A stretch of DNA of 64,000 bases from Bradyrhizobium embrapense (GTDB lineage Bacteria; Pseudomonadota; Alphaproteobacteria; Rhizobiales; Xanthobacteraceae): NCBI RefSeq assembly GCF_001189235.2, contig NZ_LFIP02000006.1:1-64000 (forward strand), in the 5' to 3' direction. Positions 1-7,319 of this stretch are shown one piece after another (position 1 is the stretch's first letter; every line of letters starts with the position of its first letter). The position numbers were made by a program, and so were the translations under genes. The notes under the pieces were generated by a model. It saw only the letters and a program-made list of their open reading frames with translations, had not been told where the DNA came from and searched no databases.

Positions 1-219
1 TTCGACCGGCACGAACGGAGCTATACTCGTCTCTCCCTGCTTGCAAAGCTCTTTGCGCCACCGGAACAGCTGGCTCACATGAAGGCCGGCCATGCGAGCC
101 ACCTCGGAAACAGTGGCTCCAGGCTCGAGCGATGCTGCAACTAGCCGTTCCTTCTCATCTCGCGACCACCGCCGCCGCCGCTCTACCGATGTGATCACCT
201 CTGCCCGCGATATCGTCAT
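1..219 (-). CDS. IS66-family OrfA (TnpA), cut by the window edge
   Basis: Reading the minus strand from an ATG at 219 gives a basic helix-turn-helix start (VERRRRWSRDEKERLVAAS, then EVARMAGLHVSQLFRWRKEL) typical of the small OrfA protein of IS66 elements, which carries the IS3/IS911-type HTH. The reading frame is still open at base 1, so the gene continues outside the window and its integrity cannot be judged. It lies upstream of an IS110 remnant and looks like part of a nested IS patch. A second, badly decayed IS66 element is present at 13.8-15.4 kb. Confidence 0.7.
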   Translation of the reverse strand, partial: MTISRAEVITSVERRRRWSRDEKERLVAASLEPGATVSEVARMAGLHVSQLFRWRKELCKQGETSIAPFVPVE

Positions 220-326
220 AGCGCTTCTCCTAGGACTACCCCTAGGACCTGCAGCGCTCGCCTCCCTCAAACAAGGCGGCCGTCAGCGGAGGCGTACGGA
301 ATTACTCGATACGGAATTACAACACG

Positions 327-758
327 TTATGACGGAAAGTGCAGGATGGCGCGCAGATCCTCGGCCGGGGCATGAGTGGCTGGCAACACCATGTTTACGT
401 GCGCGAATCGTCGTGTACCGATGATCAGGAGGCGCCGTAGCGTGCGTTCGCCCATCTTGGATGTTCCGTCGAACTTTTGCTTGCCACCTGTCGATCTTTG
501 ACGAGGCGTGAAGCCGAGCCAAGCGGTGAAGTCACTGCCCCTGGCGATGGTCTCGTCCGGCGGTGCCAGAGCGGCGATCGCAGTGGCAGAGATTGGACCG
601 ATACCGGGAACGGTCATCAGCCTGCGCAATACCTCGTCCTCGAACGCGTCGCGCGATCTCCTTGTCGAGATCTGCGATTTTACCGTTGAGGCCGGCGAGC
701 AGAATAGGGCGTAGGCCGATTCGGGAAGCGAGCTGGCGTCGATCAGGTCGGTAAGCAT
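327..758 (-). pseudogene. IS110-family transposase, C-terminal fragment
   Basis: The translated segment carries the C-terminal transposase domain of IS110 elements: a helix-hairpin-helix-like stretch (LRRLMTVPGIGPISATAIAA) followed by DFTAWLGFTPRQRSTGGK and KMGERTLRRLLIIG. IS110 transposases are about 340-400 residues; only about 143 C-terminal residues are here and the N-terminal DEDD nuclease domain is absent. The missing half is of the same type as the N-terminal fragment at 15479-16040, so the two are remnants of related elements. Confidence 0.75.
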
Positions 759-884
759 CGCTACATGCGATGGACCTTGCGGGCGAGCCTCGCGCGATCC
801 GGCATGATTGTACTAAGAACCTGCGAGACTTCGTTGTTCAGCACGACCGAGATGCCGCTCTTATGATCGCTCATGAGTCACTCG

Positions 885-1091
885 TCACTCAGCGATCCGC
901 ACGTCGCGCGCTCGCATCCGGCCCGATCGCGGGTCGAGCTTGACCTCGAACGAGACGCGCGCACCCACCTCGGGCACCGTGCTCAGCGGCAGCGCAGATG
1001 CATGGAGGAATACGTCAGCACCGCCATCATCTGGCGCGATGAAGCCAAAGCCGCGATCGTCAATCCATTTCTTAATCGTACCCATTGCCAT
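885..1091 (-). CDS. Cold-shock-domain protein, CspA family
   Basis: A 68-residue protein with the two nucleic-acid-binding motifs of the cold-shock fold: RNP1-like KKWIDDRGFGFIAP near residue 7 and RNP2-like DVFLHASAL near residue 26. Length is right for a single-domain Csp. Such proteins act as RNA chaperones in the cytoplasm. The start at 1091 and the in-frame ATG two codons later (MGTIKKW) are both possible. A 37-codon frame (761-874, minus) begins 11 bases downstream but I do not recognise it. The gene stands among IS remnants yet appears intact. Confidence 0.85.
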   Translation of the reverse strand: MAMGTIKKWIDDRGFGFIAPDDGGADVFLHASALPLSTVPEVGARVSFEVKLDPRSGRMRARDVRIAE

Positions 1092-1546
1092 CGTCGTTCA
1101 GTTCCTGAGTTGAAGTGGCCGCGCGTGTTGCAGTTCATCCGCGCTGACATCATGACACCGCGCCCGAATCGCGAAATATTCGCCGCACGGCGCATGTCGC
1201 GTCATCAGCCACGATTGCTGTCTGCTGCGGCGGAAGCTCTCATTCCGCCGATTTGAAGTCGCTTCACGAGCTCGACGAGCGGCGGCACCATCATCTTGAC
1301 ATTGTTGCTAAACCAATAGCGCGCCCCAGTCGCATCAAGTGGCTCACGAAGCAGGTCGTCATGCAGCGAGCTTAGATACAGCACCTGAACAAACCACGGT
1401 CTGGCTGCGCGCCCCCGCCTCAATCCGACGATTGCTGCGATACGCCGTCTTCGGCGGCGCGGATTTTGCACGACAACCCTTGAGCTGCTGGTGTTTGTCA
1501 ATCGCCACCGAACGGAGCTCGACCAAGGCGCAACCGCGAACGTACC

Positions 1547-1630
1547 ATGACGCAAAAGCAGATCAACATAACGGCCATATTGGTAATGGCAGGCTGGACC
1601 GCATTCTGTCTCTATGTGGGCTGGTACTAA
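1547..1630 (+). CDS. Possible 27-residue membrane peptide
   Basis: An ATG-to-TAA frame encodes a short peptide with a polar start (MTQKQINI) and one hydrophobic segment (ITAILVMAGWTAFCLYVGWY) long enough to cross the membrane once. There is no clear ribosome binding site. The amphipathic layout is less random than most short frames here, but this is a suggestion only. The rest of 1092-2039 shows no convincing gene. Confidence 0.25.
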   Translation: MTQKQINITAILVMAGWTAFCLYVGWY

Positions 1631-1687
1631 CGTGAACTCCGTTATCATTCGCGATCCTAGAAGAGAATTCCGCTTCGCATGCCCGAG

Positions 1688-1725
1688 AGAGTGGCTGGTA
1701 ACACCATGTTTACGTGTGCGACTCG
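1688..1725. repeat. Small remnant matching the end of the IS110 fragment
   Basis: The bases GTGGCTGGTAACACCATGTT and the following TACGTGTGCG nearly match 373-405, where the IS110 C-terminal fragment ends (GTGGCTGGCAACACCATGTT). Only about 40 bases are shared. This is probably debris of a second copy of the same element. Confidence 0.4.
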
Positions 1726-2039
1726 TCTGATCTAGTCCCATATACGCCTTCAGGACCATCATGACTCCTTCTATTCTATCCGCCCCAACCCCTGAGTGCC
1801 CTGGGGTGTAAGCCTTGCACCAACCAGCTCTCTCGAAGACTTCCCCACTTTGATCCATTCGCTTTTGACCGGCCAAGTATCAAGCGTTTTGGGCAATTGG
1901 TTCGAGACGCACCGCTGCGGAATTCGGGTCGCACTCGGCCTCTTGTGGCTATAGCCAGTGGTCTGAAGGGCTCCAAGACGCTGGCGAATGGTCGTAAACC
2001 GGAAATCATCATGCGCGAAGGCTGGTAATGTTCATCGCT

Positions 2040-2423
2040 TCACCGTCCAAAGCTACCGACGTCGTAGCAGGCCCAAGCCCAAGCCGTCGTATTGGGAGCA
2101 ATTTTGCTCGCAGCAGCAACTGCTGCCACTCCAGCAATCCTGCAGTCTGATAGCGTCGCCATGTGGCCCTCTAGGATCGTTACTCTGCCATCCTCTTTCT
2201 GCATGTAGGCAACGATGCCTAACGCGCCCGACAACCCTTGCTGGAGAGTAGTGTCGTGGCAGACATAGGCGGCAGAAAAGCCGGGCTTCAATGTCGCAGC
2301 CTTGATCGCTGACTCGCCCATCTTCCGGCACTCATCTATATTTTCTGAGGGCTGAGCAGTGATGTTGATCGTGGCTAAAACGCCAAGGTGCGTCGAAGCG
2401 ATGATTACGACGAGCGGCGGCAT
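2040..2423 (-). CDS. Small exported protein, function unknown
   Basis: The start at 2423 is chosen because a GAGGTGAGG stretch precedes it; an upstream ATG at 2444 is possible. The product (127 residues) begins with a hydrophobic leader (MPPLVVIIASTHLGVLATIN) and has cysteines at the DECRKMGESA, YVCHDTT, SDCRIAG and WACYD positions, which could pair after export. I do not recognise the family. It is isolated, with no operon partner. Confidence 0.45.
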   Translation of the reverse strand: MPPLVVIIASTHLGVLATINITAQPSENIDECRKMGESAIKAATLKPGFSAAYVCHDTTLQQGLSGALGIVAYMQKEDGRVTILEGHMATLSDCRIAGVAAVAAASKIAPNTTAWAWACYDVGSFGR

Positions 2424-2645
2424 GGCGGACCTCACCTCAGTCATTTCGGCACGTTGGCGCTGAGCGCATTAGGCCGTCGAAGACGGATGGGGGCGGCCAT
2501 TGCGCAGGCTTTTCGCCTTGGTCGATGTCTTCGACCGATCTATTTGACCGCATGTACAGCCGCCATGCTCTGCAGACCACATGAACAACAGAGACAGCCG
2601 CCTCCGCGATGAGAATGGTGTAACTTCGAGAGGTTGGGTTGATGA

Positions 2646-2858
2646 TCATGGCCGTTGCTTCTCATGTGCGGCGTCGGAGATGATCGTAAGCAGCCTAAAG
2701 AGCGTGAGCGGATGCTTGCGTATGAGTTCGGTGCTCGCCACCGTAAACTCGTCAGGGCCGCCGCGCTCGCGAATGGCCTCTCGAAGTACGGCCAGTTTGG
2801 CGGGATCGGCAGAGCGAATGGCGGCCTCGAAGGCGGGTATGAATTTGAGCCTGTCCAT
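2646..2858 (-). CDS. Small helical protein MDRLKF type (70 aa)
   Basis: The ATG at 2858 follows a good ribosome binding site (AGGGAGGT, about 8 bases upstream). The product starts MDRLKFIPAFEAAIRSADPA and is charged and probably all alpha-helical, with no signal peptide or membrane segment. It overlaps the 3' end of the next gene upstream (2752-3033) in another frame, so the two are probably one transcript. A homologue at 12498-12656 is frameshifted after the IRERG position. Family and function are not recognised. Confidence 0.55.
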   Translation of the reverse strand: MDRLKFIPAFEAAIRSADPAKLAVLREAIRERGGPDEFTVASTELIRKHPLTLFRLLTIISDAAHEKQRP

Positions 2859-3033
2859 TTTCTGCAGACCTCCCTGAGTGATTGTCAGAGCCAACCGAGG
2901 GCGTCTGTTCTGGTGGCTCGCTTCTCGCCATAAGCTCCCCGATCGTGGCAAGCGCTACGCTCATTTCGGTTCGCCCCTCAGACCATTCTCGCAGCACCGC
3001 AACAGCGTTCTCGAAGGCCTGCTCATAGGTCAT
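2752..3033 (-). CDS. Small protein with EWxEG motif (93 aa)
   Basis: The ATG at 3033 is preceded by GGAGAT at a suitable distance. The N-terminal part (MTYEQAFENAVAVLREWSEG, then TEMSVALATIGELMAR) resembles the protein at 3435-3605 (EALKKAKKALDEWCEG, then MTDVLDTLAELQ), so the two are probably paralogues of one short helical family. The C-terminal ~40 residues overlap the MDRLKF gene out of frame and may be read-through sequence without function. A GC-rich hairpin lies about 58 bases upstream. No known function. Confidence 0.5.
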   Translation of the reverse strand: MTYEQAFENAVAVLREWSEGRTEMSVALATIGELMARSEPPEQTPSVGSDNHSGRSAENGQAQIHTRLRGRHSLCRSRQTGRTSRGHSRARRP

Positions 3034-3090
3034 GGCATGATCTCCGCGAAGGGCGCATTCAGCCGCGCGGGCATGTAGTCCTGCGGGGGA

Positions 3091-3121
3091 CGCACGGACG
3101 GCTTAAAAGGCTGTCCGTGCG
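3091..3121 (-). promoter_or_regulatory. GC-rich hairpin in the leader of the EWSEG gene
   Basis: CGCACGGAC (3091-3099) pairs with GTCCGTGCG (3113-3121), a 9-bp perfect stem around a 13-base AT-richer loop. It sits about 58 bases before the ATG at 3033. The same arrangement, a hairpin 35-63 bases before a tiny gene, occurs four times in the window. It could be an attenuator, a translation-control element or a mobile palindrome. Confidence 0.55.
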
Positions 3122-3251
3122 AACTTACGCTGGGCTCGGCGTCCCATGGGATGCGCGAAAGAAGAGCAGCCAAGCCCACGGCTCCTCAGCAAGCGCCGTG
3201 CCATAAGGTTAGGTGCAGGTGCGCGGCCAACTACTCGCACTTTCAGAAAAG

Positions 3252-3281
3252 CGCACGGACGACGTGAGGGCCGCCCGTGCG
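3252..3281. promoter_or_regulatory. Second hairpin of the cassette, imperfect
   Basis: CGCACGGACG (3252-3261) pairs with CGCCCGTGCG (3272-3281) with one mismatch. The flank CTTTCAGAAAAGCGCACGG is identical to that of the hairpin at 12897-12928, which there lies directly in front of the EWSEG gene. In copy 1 an extra ~160 bases separate it from that gene. Confidence 0.45.
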
Positions 3282-3434
3282 TGAAGTTGCTGTCGAGACC
3301 TGGCCGTCTTGGCGAGGGCATCACTCAAGCAGCCAAGCCCACAGATGTCTCAGCAACCAGCGTGCCAAATCGAACTAGAATGCAATGAAGGAAAGCAAAT
3401 AACGAGATTGCAAGACTTCTGACGCGGATATCGT

Positions 3435-3605
3435 TCAAGCCGGCGTGATTGCGTTGGTCTTCTGCTTTGAGGGCCGTCTAGGTAGCGAAATGGTCCTTTG
3501 AAGCTCTGCAAGTGTATCAAGCACGTCGGTCATCGAGATGTTCCCTTCGCACCATTCGTCGAGCGCCTTTTTGGCTTTCTTCAAGGCCTCTTTGCGGCTA
3601 ATCAC
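3435..3605 (-). CDS. Small helical protein, paralogue of the EWxEG family (56 aa)
   Basis: A GTG start at 3605 is chosen because GGAGGAATT lies just upstream in both cassette copies, while the upstream ATG lacks this. The product begins VISRKEALKKAKKALDEWCE and continues NISMTDVLDTLAELQ with a basic tail. The pattern L-x-EW-x-EG-x3-M-x3-L-x-T-x2-EL is shared with the protein at 2752-3033. A perfect 10-bp hairpin lies 36 bases upstream. No enzyme motif, signal peptide or membrane segment is seen. Confidence 0.55.
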   Translation of the reverse strand: MISRKEALKKAKKALDEWCEGNISMTDVLDTLAELQRTISLPRRPSKQKTNAITPA

Positions 3606-3640
3606 GGCAATTCCTCCGAGTTCGTACGGCTGAAGAAGAT

Positions 3641-3673
3641 GCACGGGCGGCCGGGTCTAAAAACCGCCCGTGC
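3641..3673 (-). promoter_or_regulatory. Perfect 10-bp hairpin before the GTG-started small gene
   Basis: GCACGGGCGG (3641-3650) and CCGCCCGTGC (3664-3673) are exact reverse complements around a 13-base loop. On the minus strand the structure ends 36 bases before the GTG at 3605. The same stem is conserved at 13278-13310 although the loop has changed, which suggests the stem matters. Confidence 0.6.
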
Positions 3674-4064
3674 GTGGCTGCGCTATGAAAGGCTTGGCTG
3701 TCCATGGGAGGTCAACGTATGAACATCCAGGCCCGTGCATGCCTCAGCAATCAGCGTGCCAAAGCCGTTGCAGGATGCATGCGGTAGGGATGGTGCACTT
3801 TCATCCCACGTCGGGCGCGGCTCACGGCCCATTCGTGACGGAATTCCGACATGGCCGTCATCAGTCGGACGCAACTGTATAAGATCGAACAACGAGACAG
3901 ACAGAGAACTGTGCTCAGTGACGCCGAGGGCGCGGGATGATTGGATCAACCTCATCGCGGTTTAGAGCGATCAACTCACCAGGCTTTAAATCGAGCCGTT
4001 GCAACTGCCTCTCTTCGAGCGGGCAGTCTAGCATGGAGCTGCTGCCGGCTTCGTAGCCGCTCAG

Positions 4065-4343
4065 TTAAGCTAATCCCACCGTTCGCTCGAACTCAACCGG
4101 GCTGAGATTGCCGATCGCCGAGTGCCGTCGGGTGGCGTTGTAGAACCGCTCAATGTAGTCGAAGACATCGGCTCCGGCCTCATTCCTGGTTCGATAAGTT
4201 TTGCGTGCGGTGCGCTCCGTCTTGAGCGACGAGAAGAAGCTCTCCATCGCCGAGTTGTCCCAGACGTTGCCCGCTCGACCTCCTCGACCGAGCTTTCCCG
4301 CCTCCGGTAGCACTCGATAATCGCCGTTCTTGCAGGGCGACAA
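4065..4343 (-). pseudogene. IS3-family transposase OrfB, C-terminal fragment
   Basis: The segment shows the end of the IS3/IS150-type integrase core: NVWDNSAMESFFSSLKTE (with the catalytic glutamate), YIERFYNATRRHSAIGNLSP and a short tail. A normal OrfB is about 270-300 residues; here only about 75 are recognisable and the upstream part carrying the two catalytic aspartates is absent. No intact OrfA is nearby. Remnant only. Confidence 0.75.
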
Positions 4344-4531
4344 CTAGAGTAGAAGCACTCTTTGTCGCGCCGACCAAGTCCCTCTTGGGAGTGCCAAGTC
4401 GCGCTGGCCCAGTCACCTGCTCAAGGACAGAACCGAATCGGCCCGTCGGATTCGGTGTGCGTGGCCGAAACTCATAAATGTTTGACCGCTCGAAGCAAGC
4501 CGGCAGATTTGCAGCGTGGTTAAAGTTAAAG

Positions 4532-4670
4532 CTAGTTCATGCGCCGGATCACTGCCTGGAATTTGATACCGTCGGTCCATATGGCATGAAGGATGACGGC
4601 CACTCTGCGAGCGAGAGCTTGGCCTTTTGGTACCGATGCGTTTGGCCAGCTTGCTGCCCCAGTGGTTCAA
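4532..4670 (-). pseudogene. IS110/IS1111-type transposase, extreme C-terminal remnant
   Basis: On the minus strand, KLAKRIGTKR followed after one frameshift by KALARRVAVILHAIWTDG and a short tail to TAG at 4532 matches the usual ending of IS110-group transposases (A-x-K-LAVILHRMW-x-DG-T). Only about 45 residues remain. In the rest of 4344-5465 I see no other supportable gene. Confidence 0.5.
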
Positions 4671-5465
4671 CTAGCCATCTCTCCGTGCTTGCTGCGATAT
4701 TGCCGTGATAGCGGCTCTCCCTGCACACTCGCTCCGAAGCATAACGCGATGGTTTTTGCGCTTACGTTGAACGTCACCACCTTCGGCCAGCTTAGCGCTA
4801 TCTGCGCTGGCTTCAGTAACAGCAGTTCACCCCGCGCATCAGATCGCCCTCCAGGAGATGGTCGAGGCAGTTCGCTTCGAACGGGAGCGAGTCTAACATC
4901 TTGCGCAGAGTTGGTCGGCTGCCAGACTTCATGACGCAACAAGTCGGCCGGTAAGCGCCTCAATCGCGAGGCTGGCACGCAACTTGCTGCGCTACGCCAT
5001 CACCGAATTCCGCTCAAACTACCACTCGCCCGGTGATGTAGGGCGAACTCGCGTCCGGCGAGTCCGCTTGTTCAAAGATGAATGCTGGTGTGTTCGCAAT
5101 GAAACCACACGTTCGAGCTGCTGCGGCAGAAACCGCATTTGCGCACGGCCTCCGCCGGATATTATGAGCGTCTACGAGCATGAAACTCGTGGCTACAGTA
5201 CGACGGGCGCCTCCGGACGCGGGATAGCGCGAACGTATTCGGCTACGATCCTTTTGTCGCATCGTTCTCCCAAAGGCGTGAAGCTCTAGCTTATCGACGA
5301 ATCCATAGCTCGGTCTCGCAGAAGACGACCGCAAGGTCCGCGGTCGTGAACCAGGATCAGGATGGGGTCTCGCGAAGATCATAACGGATGACCACTATCG
5401 TGCGTCCTCCGCGATCTCGCGAACTCCACCAAGCGCCCGCGGGGCGCTCTACCGGAGGATAATTA

Positions 5466-6224
5466 ATGACTGAAATCAGAGGTATTCCGTTCGACGCGCC
5501 CCTTTATCACGGCGATGAAGAGCATGACAGCGCGTTTCTTAACTGCCAAGCCGTTCAAGCCATCTTCACAATTGCAAGCGACGTGGAGCGGCTATTACCA
5601 AAGCAGTTAGTTCCTGCAGCGAATCCCCCACTGGGCGTCGTAGGTATAGCAAGTTACGGCTCAAGCATCGTCGGACCATATCTGGAGCAGTATTCTGGAA
5701 TCGAGGTTCGTGATCCTGGTGGGCAGACCGGCTTCTATATTCCTTACATCTATGTGACCGCGAACGATGCTGCCCTCGCCTCCGGGCGAGAGGGGCTCGG
5801 AGCTCCCAAAAAGTTTGCACACATCGCATTGACTCGAGAGGGCGGCTTAATTCAAGGGACACTTGAGCGTCCGGCAGGCAAGCGTCTGCTGACCATAACT
5901 GCTCAGCCAGATTCGCGCCTGAGAACAGCAGCCCGACAGATGTGCTCGACACACACCAACTTCTATTCGATACGGCATTTGCCTCCAATAACGCCATCCG
6001 GAAAAGGAGCTGCAACACAGCTCGTCAAGTGGTGCACCGACCGAACATTCCGGCGAGATGAGTCGGGCGAAGAAGTACTATTCACGGGTCCTGTTTCTCT
6101 GACTTACGACTCTCCCTCCGTCATCGATCCCGTGCACAATTTGGCCGTTGGCCAGATCATGCTTGGCACTTACGAGGAGTATGATGCCAAGCTGCGATCT
6201 GTCGATCTCCTTTCGAACGCGTGA
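5466..6224 (+). CDS. Acetoacetate decarboxylase family protein
   Basis: A 252-residue protein starting behind a clear GGAGG ribosome binding site. The pattern GREGLGAPKKFAHI near residue 110 corresponds to the acetoacetate-decarboxylase family region that contains the Schiff-base lysine (E-x2-G-x-PKK). The length suits the family, which includes decarboxylases and other aldolase or dehydratase-like enzymes, so the substrate is uncertain. It begins a metabolic group with a short-chain dehydrogenase (6520) and oleate hydratase (7320). Inference: the three act on a fatty or keto acid. A 295-base gap separates it from the next gene. Confidence 0.8.
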   Translation: MTEIRGIPFDAPLYHGDEEHDSAFLNCQAVQAIFTIASDVERLLPKQLVPAANPPLGVVGIASYGSSIVGPYLEQYSGIEVRDPGGQTGFYIPYIYVTANDAALASGREGLGAPKKFAHIALTREGGLIQGTLERPAGKRLLTITAQPDSRLRTAARQMCSTHTNFYSIRHLPPITPSGKGAATQLVKWCTDRTFRRDESGEEVLFTGPVSLTYDSPSVIDPVHNLAVGQIMLGTYEEYDAKLRSVDLLSNA

Positions 6225-6519
6225 ACCGCCCCCTCCCCTTCCGTTCAGAAGAAGCTCGCAAGATCTGGCGAACTGAGTTCCGCCCGAGCTGCCGCTCGCT
6301 TCTTGCCTCCGTCTCAACCAATGTCCGGCTGAGCCCATGATGTCGGAAGTGTAACACGACGGCCGAGTGGGTCGCTGCGATACGATCAATGTAGCGGCCC
6401 GATTCGTCTAACCAATCAGCCTGCTTTTGGCATGCGCATTGCTCTTGTTGATTTGTTGCACATCGTTGGCAGCGCCGTACCAAGCTAACTGATCGATGGC
6501 CCCGGGCGAGGACCCTATC

Positions 6520-7281
6520 ATGGGACGTGTGAACGAGAAGGTCATTCTGGTGACTGGTGCGGCGCGAGGAATGGGAGCGGCCCATGCCCGTTTGTTGGTT
6601 TCAGAGGGCGCGCGAGTCGTAGTCACTGATATCCTTGATGAGGACGGAGAGGCTCTCGCTTCCGAACTGGGAAATGCCGCCATCTATGTGCACCAGGATG
6701 TTAGCGAGCCGAAATCGTGGGCAATGGCAGTTGCGGCCGCAGAGAGCAAATTTGGCGCCTTACAAGGGCTCGTCAACAATGCGGGTGTCGCCAGCATGGC
6801 TCCGATCGAACAATTTTCACTCGATCAATGGAATAGGACTCTGGCGGTTAATCTTACCGGCGTGTTCCTCGGCATCCGGGCCGCTCTACCAGCAATCCGG
6901 CGCGCGGGCGGAGGTTCTATCGTCAACGTCTCATCGATCGAGGGGCTACGAGGCAGCCCCGGCCTTCATGCTTATGTCGCCTCCAAGTTCGGCGTGCGTG
7001 GTGTCACCAAGTCTGCCGCGCTGGAGTGCGCGGCCTCCGGCGTGCGCGTTAACTCGGTTCATCCTGGGCTCGTCGCCACGACGATGACTGAGAGATTGGA
7101 CCCGGCCCTTTTCCCCATTCCATTGGGACGAGCTGCCCAGCCGATCGAAGTGTCTCAGGCGATCGCATTCCTGCTTAGCGACGAGTCAAGCTATATGACT
7201 GGTGCTGAGATAGTCCTTGATGGTGGCTTGACAATCGGCGTCCCGCATCAACACGCGGCGCCGGAGCACATGTTTTCATGA
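6520..7281 (+). CDS. Short-chain dehydrogenase/reductase (SDR)
   Basis: The start at 6520 is chosen over 6496 because GAGGA lies 7 bases upstream. The 253-residue protein has the classical SDR layout: nucleotide-binding TGAARGMGAAHA near residue 13, NNAGV near residue 88, the catalytic serine in IVNVSSIEG near 137 and YVASK near 152, then a C-terminal GAEIVLDGGLT. The acidic D-I after the second strand (VVTDI) predicts NAD preference. Its stop overlaps the long reading frame of the next gene, so it is probably co-transcribed with oleate hydratase. It may oxidise the hydroxy group that the hydratase makes; this is inferred from context only. Confidence 0.88.
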   Translation: MGRVNEKVILVTGAARGMGAAHARLLVSEGARVVVTDILDEDGEALASELGNAAIYVHQDVSEPKSWAMAVAAAESKFGALQGLVNNAGVASMAPIEQFSLDQWNRTLAVNLTGVFLGIRAALPAIRRAGGGSIVNVSSIEGLRGSPGLHAYVASKFGVRGVTKSAALECAASGVRVNSVHPGLVATTMTERLDPALFPIPLGRAAQPIEVSQAIAFLLSDESSYMTGAEIVLDGGLTIGVPHQHAAPEHMFS

Positions 7282-7319
7282 CCCCCATGGACGGGCTGAC
7301 CAAGCGGAGGAAACAAGCT

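Larger units (their letters stand above)
2678..3889. repeat. Duplicated small-gene cassette, copy 1
   Basis: This segment aligns by eye, in order, with 12482-13524. Shared landmarks are the MDRLKFIPAF gene, the EWSEG gene, the CTTTCAGAAAAGCGCACGG hairpin arm, the GTG-started SRKEAL gene, the 10-bp-stem hairpin, and the tail GCAGGATGCATGCGGTAG. Copy 1 is longer because it carries an extra ~160 bases (about 3089-3250) including a second hairpin. Reading frames in copy 1 are intact, while two of three are shifted in copy 2, so copy 1 is likelier functional. Confidence 0.75.

Noticed and set aside
1205..1876. 223-codon minus-strand frame
   Set aside because: Composite of unrelated pieces, including IS110 debris, with low-complexity arginine runs; no conserved motif. 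The region is treated as gene-free.
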